From Sphaerisporangium perillae (GTDB taxonomy: Bacteria > Actinomycetota > Actinomycetes > Streptosporangiales > Streptosporangiaceae): DNA of 64,000 nt. The notes under the pieces were generated by a model. The model did no database searches and was not told where the DNA came from. It saw only the letters and a list, made by a program, of their open reading frames with translations. Of the stretch, positions 15,840-24,641 are shown piece after piece. The translations under genes were made by a program, and so were the position numbers. Position 1 is the stretch's first letter. Every line of letters begins with the position of its first letter. The stretch covers positions 124,001-188,000 of the forward strand of contig NZ_JALLPO010000006.1 in the NCBI RefSeq assembly GCF_023276435.1, given 5' to 3'.

Positions 15840-16997
15840 ATGGAGGGTGAGTACGACCATGTCGTAGAACTGTGCACTCTGAAACGGTTTGATCAGGCTC
15901 GCATCCGGCTGAACCACCTGATAGCGAAGTATCCAGACGATCCCGGTCCCATCTTTCTCTTGGCCCACGTCCACATCCTTGAGGGCAGTCCTCAGGCCGC
16001 CCGCGAGGCAATCGACCGGGCGATGATCGTCACCCCGGACCTCCAAGCTCGCGAACTCGTCTTAGCCTGCAGGCTGTTCCGTCTCCTCGGTGACGTCACC
16101 CAGGCGATCTCCTACGGTCGGCGCGCGGTCGAGATCGATCCCGACAACTGGATGGCCCACGAGGCACTGGCCGACGCGTACGCCGCAGACCCCAAGCGCA
16201 ACCTGCTGCTCGAGACCGACTACCACGCCGCAAAATCGGCCGAGCTGGCGCCCGAGGAACCGGAAACACGACCGACGCCCGAGCAACAGGTGGAGAGGCG
16301 TTTCTCCTGGACCTCGATCCGCCCAGGGGTGCTCCTGGTGGTGAGCATCGTCTGCTTGATGTTCGGGCCCACCATCCTGAAATGGCTGGGCCACAGGATC
16401 GAGGACCTGCTGGAAGTCGACCGGCCTCAGGACGAGTTCCCCCTGGTGGGAGTCCCGATCGTCCTCGCGGTGGCCGTGGCCGGATGGGGGATCCACCGGG
16501 CGATCAGGATATGGCGCGGCGGCGACAGGATCGGCCCCGCCATCCAGCGTCGGCGGGCCGTGTCCCGCGAACTCCATCTCACACTCCCCGACAAGCTCGC
16601 CGTCTCGGCGACGAATTTCGCGGGCTGGCTCTGCTTCTTGCCGCTCCTCGTCACGGCGTGGCTCGGCGCTGCCGTGCTGGATGAGAAAGTACCGCCCCGT
16701 CCCGGGGCGGTGGCCGTCGCGTCCGCCGTCGTTGCCGCGCTGAGCCTGCTCCTCTGGCCGGCCCTGCGCTGGTGGCTCGGCCCCGGACAGCCCCGGCGGT
16801 TCCTCACCGCCAGCCTGACGCTGTGCATCTACCTGCTGATCACCGGTGGCCTCATGGTGACCTCCATCATCATGGCGGTCGCTCAGGTTACGAATGAACG
16901 CGCCTGGATCACGGTCACCGTCCTCCATTTCGCCTGGATACTGGCGGTCTTTGTGCCGATCATCAAGGTGAGCCACATGGGTCGCATTCCGAGCTAA
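15840..16997 (+). CDS. TPR-repeat membrane protein, unknown function
   Basis: 385 residues from an ATG preceded by GGAG. Residues 1-130 form tetratricopeptide-like helical repeats (DQARIRLNHLIAKYPDDPG, GDVTQAISYGRRAVEIDPDN). From about 160 there are six hydrophobic segments (around 160-180, 198-215, 255-280, 290-310, 325-350, 358-380). A cytoplasmic protein-binding N-terminus on a membrane domain is the natural reading. It lies alone between the relic ends at 15.3 and 19.2 kb, so it may be cargo of an element. Confidence 0.65.
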   Translation: MEGEYDHVVELCTLKRFDQARIRLNHLIAKYPDDPGPIFLLAHVHILEGSPQAAREAIDRAMIVTPDLQARELVLACRLFRLLGDVTQAISYGRRAVEIDPDNWMAHEALADAYAADPKRNLLLETDYHAAKSAELAPEEPETRPTPEQQVERRFSWTSIRPGVLLVVSIVCLMFGPTILKWLGHRIEDLLEVDRPQDEFPLVGVPIVLAVAVAGWGIHRAIRIWRGGDRIGPAIQRRRAVSRELHLTLPDKLAVSATNFAGWLCFLPLLVTAWLGAAVLDEKVPPRPGAVAVASAVVAALSLLLWPALRWWLGPGQPRRFLTASLTLCIYLLITGGLMVTSIIMAVAQVTNERAWITVTVLHFAWILAVFVPIIKVSHMGRIPS

Positions 16998-17115
16998 CAC
17001 GTGAATGGACCTCACCCAGGCGCGCGGCAGCGGGTCGGGGATCCCGACACAAGCCCTACCGTCTGCGTCCGGCGAAGATCATCCCGAAGTGCACTGAAAA
17101 CCCCTGAACAGCGAA

Positions 17116-17147
17116 AAGGCCCGTCAGGATCACGCCTGGCGGGCCTT
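17116..17147 (-). terminator. Rho-independent terminator of the tRNA relic
   Basis: AAGGCCCGTCAGG (17116-17128) pairs with CCTGGCGGGCCTT (17135-17147), followed on the minus strand by a short T-run. It lies 10 bp after the tRNA 3' end. Confidence 0.75.
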
Positions 17148-17154
17148 GTCTTTG

Positions 17155-17198
<44 letters not shown>

Positions 17199-17403
17199 GC
17201 ATTCGTATCGATCGCTTGGCCTGGCGTTTGAGCTGGTCAACCGGGTCGCCAGTGTGCATCGACGTGCATGTTTGAGTGGCGTGAGGCATCTCTGATGTCA
17301 CTCAGTTGGTCACTCACTCTCGCGATAGGACTCGAACCAGACTCTTGCCGTTTCGATCAGACCACATTGATTCACTGGTGACGCGGACTGGCCTATCGGT
17401 TCC

Positions 17404-17688
17404 CTATGCGGTCGCGCGTCGGCGAAGGAACGCCATCGGGACGCAAGACAAGGTAGTGATAACCATCAGCGCAAAGAGGGGCAAGGCGTCGATTCGGATG
17501 TTCATCTGCGGCTGGAAGGTGGTCATGTACCACTCGTCCAGCGCCGCCAGGATCCAAGCTGCTGCTGGCCATAGGAGATAGTGCCCCCTCCGCTGCTTAC
17601 GCCGCAGAACCCAGGACAAGGCAAGGAAGACGACTACGCCCAGTGTCAGGGGCACGGTCTGGTACAGCATCCCGATCATCTCGTACAT
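17404..17688 (-). CDS. Small membrane protein, unknown function
   Basis: 94 residues with about three hydrophobic segments (PLTLGVVVFLALSWVL, LLWPAAAWILAAL, PLFALMVITTLSCVPM). Basic residues between segments (RRKQRRGH) and at the C-terminus (RRRATA) fit a membrane topology. The ribosome-binding site is weak. No family recognised; possibly element cargo. Confidence 0.5.
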   Translation of the reverse strand: MYEMIGMLYQTVPLTLGVVVFLALSWVLRRKQRRGHYLLWPAAAWILAALDEWYMTTFQPQMNIRIDALPLFALMVITTLSCVPMAFLRRRATA

Positions 17689-18194
17689 GCGGATCTCTCG
17701 GTCGGAGGGTACGAATCCCGGTCAATATAGGTTGTCGCGTAGTGCGCGCGTCGTCCCTCGACAAGGGTCACCCTGGCCTGCCGTCTGCCGTCGTCCCACC
17801 CACGGGGTAGCGGGCCAGCCGCGGGCTGCCCGGTCGCGCGCCCGGTGCCAGGGCCGTGATGGAGCGAAGGCGGCCCCGCGGCTGGTCTGCTAGGGCTTGC
17901 CCCTGGGACGGCGGTAGGTGGGCAGGCTTCCACGGCAACCCACTCAGACGGGCAGGGAACGATCTTGCCTGCCCGGAGCCGGAGCGCCCCCGCCGGAGGC
18001 ATGTAGTAAGCCCGGCTCCGTGACCGCGCGCGCGTGCGCTGACCGACTCGTCCCCGTGACCTGAGAAGTGCGCCCCCTTGTGATCAGATCTGTACCATCG
18101 CACGGCGGCCCCCTCTTCCACTCGTCCGCGCCAGCCGTCCGGCGCGCTCTTAGCCGGCCGCCTGGAGCCCTAGCGGAGGGCGGCGGCGTTCGCC
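17689..18194. other. Gene-free stretch
   Basis: About 500 bp. The open frames on either strand have basic, proline/arginine-rich translations without protein-like patterns. No hairpin or repeat is evident. Confidence 0.45.
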
Positions 18195-19166
18195 GTGACG
18201 GCGGCGCGTGCGGCCCCGTGGGGCCGCCTTGATCGGGGTGAGTACTTGGACCCTGCGGCCGGACAGCTCAGTTTGAGCACCTATGCGAAGGAGTGGCGGG
18301 CAAGCCTGACGATCGACCCCGGAACCCTGGAAGGTGTGGACAGTCGGCTGTCCAGGTGGGTGTACGGCCAGAAGATCGGGTCGGAGACAATGCACTGCCG
18401 TTGACGACCGGATCATCAACCGCAACCCCTTCAAGCTGAAATCGGTCCAGTCCGCTCGGCCGGTTGAAACGATCCTAAGAAGGTGACGCCCTGGACACGG
18501 CCCAGGTCGTCGGTGTCGCCGAGGAGCTCCCGGCCCGCCTCGGGGCGATGGTCTATCTGGGTGCGGGGTGCGGGCTCCGGCAAGGTGAGCTGTTCGGCAT
18601 CGCGAGATGGATGACCTGGACTTCGACAACGGCATGGTGCACGTGAACTGTCAGGTCCGGCTCGTTCGGAGTCGACAGGTGTTCTCCCTGCCCAAGAGGA
18701 AGACGCGTTCGGTACCGATGCCTGCGGCGGTGGCTGAGAGTCTGCGGGCGCACATCGAAAACCATCCGCCCGTGGATGTCACCCTGCCGTGGCGTGCTCC
18801 CGACGGGGAACCCCGGACTTACCGTCTCGTGTTCGTCCGGGAGACCGGAGAGGCTCTGCACTGGGGTTCCTTCAACTACACCTGGCGCGGGGTCATCGAG
18901 CGCGCGGGGATCGTGCCGCCCACTCTCCCGGGCGCCCGGCGCAGGCCGTACCGAGAGCACGGCTGCCACAAACTCCGCCACACCGCCGCGTCGGCCTGGC
19001 TCGCCGCCGGCGTCGACATCGTGACCGTGGCCGAGTACCTCGGGCACAGTGACCCGGCCTTCACACTTCGGACCTACACCCACCTGATGCCCAGCGCGAC
19101 GGAACGGGCGCGGCGGGCCATGGACGCCTTCTTCAACGACGGTGCGTGTGCCCTGGATGTGCCTTG
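18195..19166 (+). pseudogene. Broken tyrosine-recombinase (phage-type integrase) gene
   Basis: Pieces of one integrase lie in different frames. The N-terminal SAM-like part (GEYLDPAAGQLSLSTYAKEW) stops at 18404. A short piece (DDRIINRNPFKLKSVQS) runs from about 18405 to 18486. The piece with the first catalytic Arg (GAGCGLRQGELFGI) reaches about 18603. The last piece, 18607-19166, holds the Lys region (PKRKTRSVPM), HxxR (HKLRHTAAS), the His (LGHSDPAF) and Tyr (RTYTHLMPS). About 40 residues between pieces one and two are missing. All catalytic residues remain but at least three frame breaks make it inactive. It ends 85 bp from the glnA2 stop. Confidence 0.8.
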
Positions 19167-19194
19167 ATCTTCAACGTTCGGAGGATCGCCCCTG

Positions 19195-19233
19195 CCGACG
19201 AGCCTTCCCCAGTCACAGGGGAACGCTCGTCGG
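19195..19233 (-). terminator. Terminator hairpin after glnA2
   Basis: CCGACGAGC and GCTCGTCGG form a perfect 9-bp stem with an inner CCCC/GGGG pairing. It starts 17 bp after the glnA2 stop and also follows the integrase relic, so it may stop transcription from both sides. Confidence 0.7.
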
Positions 19234-19250
19234 TAACGTATTTCAGCAGG

Positions 19251-20612
19251 TCAGAGCACCGGCAGGTAGCGGCCCAGCTCGAATTCGGTGACGGTGCGGC
19301 GGTACTCGTGCCACTCCTGGCGCTTGTTGCGCAGGAAGTAGTCGAAGACGTGCTCGCCCAGCGTCTCGGCGACCAGCTCGCTGCGCTCCATGGTCGAGAT
19401 CGCCTCGTCCAGGCTCTGCGGGAGCGGCTCGATGCCGAGCGCGCGCCGCTCGGCGCTGGTCAGGGCCCACACGTCGTCCTCGGCGCCGGGCGGCATCTCA
19501 TAGCCCCCCTCGATGCCCTTCAGGCCCGCGGCGAGGATCACCGCGTACGCCAGGTAGGGATTGCACGCGGAGTCCAGCGAGCGGAACTCCACCCGGGTGG
19601 AGTTGCCCTTGTGCGGCTTGTACATGGGGACGCGGACGAGCGCGGACCGGTTGTTGTGCCCCCAGCTGATGTAGCTCGGTGCCTCGCCCCCGAGCCCGGC
19701 GATCGCCTCCGCCCCGCCCCACAGCCGTTTGTAGGAATTCACCCATTGGTTACAGACCGCAGTGATCTCGGCCGCGTGCCGCAGGAGACCCGCGATGAAG
19801 GAGCGGCCGATCTTGGAGAGCTGGTAGTCGGCTCCGGGCTCGTAGAAGGCGTTCCGGTCGCCCTCGAACAGCGACATGTGGGTGTGCATGCCCGAGCCGG
19901 GGTACTCGGTGAAGGGCTTGGGCATGAAGGACGCCCAGATGCCCTGCTCCAGAGCGACCTCCTTCATGACCAGGCGGAAGGTCATGATGTTGTCGGCGGT
20001 CGTCAGCGCGTCGGCGTACCGCAGGTCGATCTCCTGCTGGCCCGGGGCGCCCTCGTGGTGGCTGTACTCCACCGAGATGCCCATCGCCTCCAGCATCATG
20101 ATCGCGTTGCGCCGGAAGTCGTGGCCCGAGCTGTGCGGGGTGTGGTCGAAGTAGCCGCCGGAGTCGTTCGGCACCGGCTTCTGCCCCTCCTCGGGCCTGT
20201 CCTTGAGCAGGAAGAACTCCACCTCGGGATGGGTGTAGAAGGTGAAGCCCATGTCGGCCGCCTTGGCCAGGGTGCGCTTGAGCACCCAGCGCGGGTCGGC
20301 GTGCGAGGGCGAGCCGTCCGGCATGAGGATGTCGCAGAACATGCGCGCGGCGCCCGGCGTCTCGCTGCGCCACGGCAGAATCTGGAACGTGCCGGGGTCC
20401 GGCTTGGCGAGCATGTCCGACTCGTACACGCGGGCGAAGCCCTCGATGGCCGACCCGTCGAACCCGATGCCCTCGGCGAACGCGCCTTCGAGCTCGGCCG
20501 GCGCGATCGCCACGGATTTGAGGAACCCGAGCACGTCGGTGAACCACAGCCGGATGAACCGGATGTCGCGTTCTTCGAGCGTACGGAGCACGAATTCCTG
20601 CTGGCGGTCCAA
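19251..20612 (-). CDS. glnA2: Glutamine synthetase-like enzyme, GlnA2 type
   Basis: 453 residues from a TTG start at 20612 (DRQQEFVLRTLEERDIRFI), with AAGGGG eight to nine bases upstream; this start gives exactly the length I recall for the family, while a longer ATG reading adds non-conserved residues. The enzyme core is complete: FDGSAIEGFARV, EFFLLKDRP, SHHEGAPGQQEIDLRYAD, GSGMHTHMS, NQWVNSYKR, and NNRSALVRVP with RVEFRSLD. Streptomyces GlnA2 is reported to be a gamma-glutamylpolyamine synthetase rather than a main ammonia-assimilating enzyme; the same role here is inferred from resemblance. Its 3' end is the target of integrative elements whose relics lie immediately downstream. Confidence 0.85.
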   Translation of the reverse strand: MDRQQEFVLRTLEERDIRFIRLWFTDVLGFLKSVAIAPAELEGAFAEGIGFDGSAIEGFARVYESDMLAKPDPGTFQILPWRSETPGAARMFCDILMPDGSPSHADPRWVLKRTLAKAADMGFTFYTHPEVEFFLLKDRPEEGQKPVPNDSGGYFDHTPHSSGHDFRRNAIMMLEAMGISVEYSHHEGAPGQQEIDLRYADALTTADNIMTFRLVMKEVALEQGIWASFMPKPFTEYPGSGMHTHMSLFEGDRNAFYEPGADYQLSKIGRSFIAGLLRHAAEITAVCNQWVNSYKRLWGGAEAIAGLGGEAPSYISWGHNNRSALVRVPMYKPHKGNSTRVEFRSLDSACNPYLAYAVILAAGLKGIEGGYEMPPGAEDDVWALTSAERRALGIEPLPQSLDEAISTMERSELVAETLGEHVFDYFLRNKRQEWHEYRRTVTEFELGRYLPVL

Positions 20613-20921
20613 GGCATCCCCTTCTGCCGGACGGTGTTCGGACACCATCGTCGTCACGCTGAGCCAGTCTCTGAATCGGCGGAAGACATGTCTGGTCATC
20701 TACCAGTCTGCCCGCTTGGTGTTTCGCACACGTTACGCGGGTCCGTAGTGAGGAGTCGACGCCGGAGCGCCCGACCGGCTCGCGCACATCTCGGTCATCG
20801 GATGCCCGCAGACGCGCATGCCACACCGGAGACAGGACAAGAGCAGTGTGTGGTTGCTTAATGTGACAGCATGGTGTCGTTCTGCATTCGTCAAGGGTGA
20901 CGTCCGGCGAGGAGAGCACAC
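20613..20921. other. Divergent promoter region of glnA2 and the expansin-like gene
   Basis: About 310 bp between divergent starts. It should hold both promoters; no clear operator or riboswitch is recognised. GAGGAGAG at 20910-20917 is the ribosome-binding site of the right-hand gene. Confidence 0.45.
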
Positions 20922-22148
20922 ATGAACGCGGATCGGCGGCACGCCAGGCGTGCTCTGAGCGGGTGGCCGCGGCTGCGGCTGAGGCGCGACCGCCTCACCC
21001 TGCGGCCCGCCCCGCGCGCGGCCGCCTGGCAGCGGCTCGCATGGGCGATGTCGATGGGCACCGCACTGGCGATGCTGGCGCTCGGCGCCTCGGCCGGGAA
21101 GAACGCCGCGTGCGCGGCGGCGTCGCCCGACCCGGGCGACCCAGCCGGCGTGCTGAGCCTGTTCGCGCGCGGCTGCTCGCTGTCGGGTGCCGTCCGCGGT
21201 GACCTGGTCGCCGCCGTCTCCCCCGTGGAGTACGCGGGCTCGGCGGCCTGCGGGGCGTATCTCGACGTCACCGGCCCGCGCGGCACCGTGCGCGTCCAGG
21301 TGATCGACGAGTGCCGGTCGTGCGCCGCCGGGGAGCTCGATCTGAGCCGCGCCGCCTTCGCCCGCATCGCCGGTCCCGATCGCGGTGTCGTGCCGGTCCG
21401 CTACCACCGCGTGCGCAACCCCGCGGTCCCGAGACCCGTGGCGTTCCGCCTCAAGAAGGGTTCTTCGCCCCGCTGGCTGGCCATCCAGGCCGTCGACCAC
21501 GGCAACCCGCTGCGGCGCCTGCAGATCCTGCACGAGGGACACTGGCGCGACCTGTCACGCGAATACGACAACTACTGGGTGGCCGACCGCGGCGCCGGCT
21601 CCGGGCCGTACACCGTCCGCATCACCGACGTGTACGGGCAGCGGCTGGTCGCGAGCGGCATCCACCTGGTGCCCGAGGGGATCCAGCGCACCACGCGCCG
21701 CCTGTACGTCCCAGCGGCGGCCTCGCCCGCTCCCCCGGCGGGCGCGGCGCAGCGCACGACGGGGAACGCGCCGCCGCGCGCCGGAGGCCAGGACACCGCC
21801 GCGCCGTGGAGCCCCCCGTCCGGGAGCGGCGCGGGCGGGCACGCCCGTCCGGGCCGGTCAGGGGACACGCCGTCCTCGGGGACGGCGCCCGGCGCCACCG
21901 CCTCCCCGGGCTCCAGGCCGGAAAGTCCCGCCTCCGAAGGGACGGCGTCCGGGGCCGCGTTCGGGGGGACGGCGTCCGGCGGCGAGGAGTACGGGCGGGC
22001 GGGCGCGGGCGGCTCGGGGCCGGAGAGCTCCGTGCCCGAGGGCGGCGCGGCCAGGGGCACCTTGGACGTCGATTCGGGCGCTCAGGGCTCCACGTCCGGA
22101 CGCGCCCCGCTCGCCGCGCTCCCCTCCACCCGTCCCTTCTTCTGCTGA
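20922..22148 (+). CDS. Expansin-like secreted protein with disordered tail
   Basis: 408 residues. A long basic N-terminus and hydrophobic segment (about 38-60) act as signal or anchor. Residues about 75-150 match a double-psi beta-barrel (GYLDV-type core, VQVIDECRSC with the expected Asp, LDLSRAAFARIA). Residues 155-245 match the second, CBM63-like expansin domain (LAIQAVDHGNPLRRLQIL, YDNYWVADRGAGSGPYTVRI). Together they fit bacterial expansins such as the EXLX1/YoaJ group, which loosen polysaccharide networks without hydrolysis. The last 160 residues are Gly/Ser/Pro/Ala-rich and disordered, ending in a single Cys. The disordered tail is not part of canonical expansins. Confidence 0.75.
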   Translation: MNADRRHARRALSGWPRLRLRRDRLTLRPAPRAAAWQRLAWAMSMGTALAMLALGASAGKNAACAAASPDPGDPAGVLSLFARGCSLSGAVRGDLVAAVSPVEYAGSAACGAYLDVTGPRGTVRVQVIDECRSCAAGELDLSRAAFARIAGPDRGVVPVRYHRVRNPAVPRPVAFRLKKGSSPRWLAIQAVDHGNPLRRLQILHEGHWRDLSREYDNYWVADRGAGSGPYTVRITDVYGQRLVASGIHLVPEGIQRTTRRLYVPAAASPAPPAGAAQRTTGNAPPRAGGQDTAAPWSPPSGSGAGGHARPGRSGDTPSSGTAPGATASPGSRPESPASEGTASGAAFGGTASGGEEYGRAGAGGSGPESSVPEGGAARGTLDVDSGAQGSTSGRAPLAALPSTRPFFC

Positions 22149-22185
22149 TCACGGCCTTCCGCGCCGGCAGCGGCCCGGCGGGCGG

Positions 22186-23148
22186 TCAGGAGCCGCCGAC
22201 GAGGGCGTCCCCTGTGGGGGTGCGCCGGTAGAGGACCTCCCTGCCCAGGCGCCTGCGGGCCACCAGGCCGCTCCCGGTGAGCACCGACAGGTGCTGGGAG
22301 ACCGCGCCGGGCGTGAGGGACATCCGCCTGGCCAGCGCCGTGGTCGACGAGGGGTGCCGCAGCGAGAGCAGCAGCTGGGCGCGGGTCTTGCCGATCAGCG
22401 CCGAGAGCGCCCCGGGGGCCGGCGGCGGCCCGACCTCCCACAGCGTGCCGACCCCGCGCGCCGGGTAGACGAGCATGGGCTGGTAGGGCTCGCACATGAC
22501 GGCGATGTCGGGCCAGCGGAACGCGCTCGGCACCAGGAGCAGCCCGTTCCCGCCGAGCTCGCTGGAGTGGCACCAGCGCCCGTCGCTCTTCAGCCGGTCG
22601 CCCTCCCACCTGACCGAGGCGTGCAGGTCGGCGAAGAGCTCCTCGGCGCCTCCGGTGGCCAGCCGCCGGGTGCGCCACATGAGGTCGGCCTCCAGCAGGC
22701 CGTACACGCGCGGCCAGAACTCGGCGAGCGCGACCTCCCAGTACGCGGCGAGGGCGTCGGCCACTCTGCGCACCCCCGCGACGGGGTCGGCCTGGAACCG
22801 GGCGATGGACCGGGTGTCGGAGGTCTGCACCCACCCGGCCTCCTCCAGGGCCTTCTCGGGCGGCGTCAGCCGTACGCGGGCCAGCTCGGCGGCGAAGTCG
22901 GGCAGCGGCGTGTCCGGCGGCGGGGTGAGGAAGTCGGCCATGTACCCGTGGGCGGGCGCCAGCGCGAACAGCTCGGACAGGTCGAGGGCGGCGAGCCTGG
23001 GCAGGACCGCGCGCAGCCAGGGCAGGTGGACGGAGTGGCGGGCAGGGGCGCGCAGCACCCGCAGGCTCGCGACCAGCTCCCACAGCGGGGAGAACGCGAA
23101 CCGCAGGCGTGCCAGATCATCGGCTCCGAACCGCCACTCGACACCCAC
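22186..23148 (-). CDS. ArsR-type winged-helix regulator with large N-terminal domain
   Basis: 320 residues. The N-terminal 230 residues form a helical domain of the DUF5937 type, and the C-terminal 75 an ArsR-like winged helix (ALARRMSLTPGAVSQHLSVL, recognition helix within). No metal-binding Cys box is seen. It is divergent from the MFS gene, with 83 bp between starts and a palindrome near its own start. It most likely represses the transporter and itself. Confidence 0.75.
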   Translation of the reverse strand: MGVEWRFGADDLARLRFAFSPLWELVASLRVLRAPARHSVHLPWLRAVLPRLAALDLSELFALAPAHGYMADFLTPPPDTPLPDFAAELARVRLTPPEKALEEAGWVQTSDTRSIARFQADPVAGVRRVADALAAYWEVALAEFWPRVYGLLEADLMWRTRRLATGGAEELFADLHASVRWEGDRLKSDGRWCHSSELGGNGLLLVPSAFRWPDIAVMCEPYQPMLVYPARGVGTLWEVGPPPAPGALSALIGKTRAQLLLSLRHPSSTTALARRMSLTPGAVSQHLSVLTGSGLVARRRLGREVLYRRTPTGDALVGGS

Positions 23149-23172
23149 CGTGCTCCCGCCGCCGCACCGAAC

Positions 23173-23192
23173 CTTTTAGCCGTGCCTAAAAG
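23173..23192. promoter_or_regulatory. Palindromic operator candidate
   Basis: CTTTTAG and CTAAAAG, separated by CCGTGC, form a perfect 7-bp inverted repeat between the divergent regulator and MFS genes. AT-rich half-sites in a GC-rich genome fit an ArsR-type dimer site. Confidence 0.65.
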
Positions 23193-23231
23193 ATTGGCAC
23201 GGACACGGGCCGATGTCCAAGGGTTGACGAC

Positions 23232-24452
23232 GTGACCAGCATCATCGCCGACAAGCCCTCCCTCCTTCAGACCAGGATCGGAGGCTTCCCCCGTGCCTTC
23301 TGGGTGCTCTTCGGCGGCACCTTCGTCAACCGGCTCGGCACTATGGTCGAGCCCTTCATCGGGATCTACCTGACCCAGGCCCGTGGCCTGTCCCTCGGCA
23401 CGGCCGGCCTCGTCATGGCGGTCTTCGGCATCGGATCGCTGGTGTCGCAGCTCGTGGCGGGCTGGCTCTCCGACCACGTGGGCCGCCGCGCGACCCTGAC
23501 CGGCGGCATGATCGCCACGGCGGTCACGATGATCGCCCTCGGCTACAGCACCTCGCTCCCCGCCATCGTCGCGGCGATGGGCGTGCTCGGCCTGGTCGTG
23601 GACGCCTACCGGCCGGCCTCGCAGGCCCTGGTGGCCGACCTGATCCCGGCGCACGACCGCTCGCGCGCGTTCGGGCTGCTCTTCTGGGCGATCAACCTCG
23701 GCTTCGGGGTGGCCATGATCGCCGGCGGCTGGCTCGCCCAGTCCGGTTTCCTCTGGCTGTTCTGGATCGACGCGGTCACCTCGGTCATCTTCGGCGTCCT
23801 GGTGTGGCGGGCGGTGCCCGAGACCAGGCCGGAGCGGAGCCGGGAGGCCGGCGGCTTCCTCGACGTGCTGAAAGACCGGCTCATGGTCACCTACGTGCTG
23901 CTCACCCTGCTGTACACCTTCGTCTACCTGCAGGCGTTCACCACGCTGCCGCTCGCGGTCACCGGCCAGGGTCTGCCCCCCTCGGCCTACGGGCTGGCGA
24001 TGGCGGTGAACGGCGTGTTGATCGTGGTCGTCCAGCCGCTGGTGAGCCACTGGCTGGCCAAGCGGGACGCCAGTGCCACGCTCGCCCTCGGCATGGCCGT
24101 GGTGGCGGTGGGGTTCGCGTTCACCGCGTTCGTCTCCACGACCGCCGGCTACGCGGTCACCGTCGCGGTGTGGACCCTGGGCGAGGTCATCACGGCGGGC
24201 ATGGCCGGCACGCTCGTCGCCACGCTGGCCCCGGCGCACCTGCGCGGGCGCTACAGCGGCCTGTTCGGCTTCGCCTGGTCGGCGGGCGGGCTGCTCGCTC
24301 CGCTGATCGGCACCCGTCTTCTGGGGCTGGGCCAGGAGGCGCTCTGGTTCACGGTCGGGGCGCTCGGGCTGCTCGCCGCGATCGGCCAGCTCGCGATCGC
24401 CCCGGCGGTCCGCCGCCGCGCCGCCGCCCAGCTCGTCGTCCCCGCCACCTGA
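23232..24452 (+). CDS. MFS transporter, 12-helix DHA1-like
   Basis: 406 residues from GTG at 23232. Twelve hydrophobic segments are visible. The motif between helices 2 and 3, GWLSDHVGRRATLTGG, is the classical MFS motif A. The helix 5 motif and the RPASQALVADLIP segment also fit drug-efflux members. Divergent from the ArsR-type gene, suggesting it exports the compound sensed by that regulator or is induced by stress. Substrate not predictable. Confidence 0.85.
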   Translation: MTSIIADKPSLLQTRIGGFPRAFWVLFGGTFVNRLGTMVEPFIGIYLTQARGLSLGTAGLVMAVFGIGSLVSQLVAGWLSDHVGRRATLTGGMIATAVTMIALGYSTSLPAIVAAMGVLGLVVDAYRPASQALVADLIPAHDRSRAFGLLFWAINLGFGVAMIAGGWLAQSGFLWLFWIDAVTSVIFGVLVWRAVPETRPERSREAGGFLDVLKDRLMVTYVLLTLLYTFVYLQAFTTLPLAVTGQGLPPSAYGLAMAVNGVLIVVVQPLVSHWLAKRDASATLALGMAVVAVGFAFTAFVSTTAGYAVTVAVWTLGEVITAGMAGTLVATLAPAHLRGRYSGLFGFAWSAGGLLAPLIGTRLLGLGQEALWFTVGALGLLAAIGQLAIAPAVRRRAAAQLVVPAT

Positions 24453-24560
24453 CGCCGCGTCCCAAGGTCAGCGGTTCTTGAAAGCGCTTAGACAGCCACA
24501 GTAAATAATGGAGTCGGATTTCTCGATTTATATCGGTTGAAATGCGATATCAAGCAAGCG

Positions 24561-24590
24561 TTGATTCGATGTTATACGCCGACCCATACT
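24561..24590 (+). promoter_or_regulatory. Possible sigma-70-type promoter of the kinase operon
   Basis: TTGATT (24561-24566) and CATACT (24585-24590) are 18 bp apart in an AT-rich stretch upstream of the first kinase start. Assignment is by consensus only. Confidence 0.35.
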
Positions 24591-24641
24591 TTCCGGATGC
24601 CTCCCGCGCCGTCGGGAGCGCAGAGGGAGGACACGGGGGAC

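Noticed and set aside
17316-17375. tRNA-like minus-strand sequence with a GGTTCGAGTCC T-loop
   Set aside because: The T-stem does not pair well and no acceptor or anticodon arms can be drawn, so it is not called as a tRNA.
20760-20921. Possible c-di-AMP (ydaO) riboswitch upstream of the secreted expansin-like gene
   Set aside because: Such riboswitches often precede actinobacterial wall-active genes, but I could not find the conserved core here.
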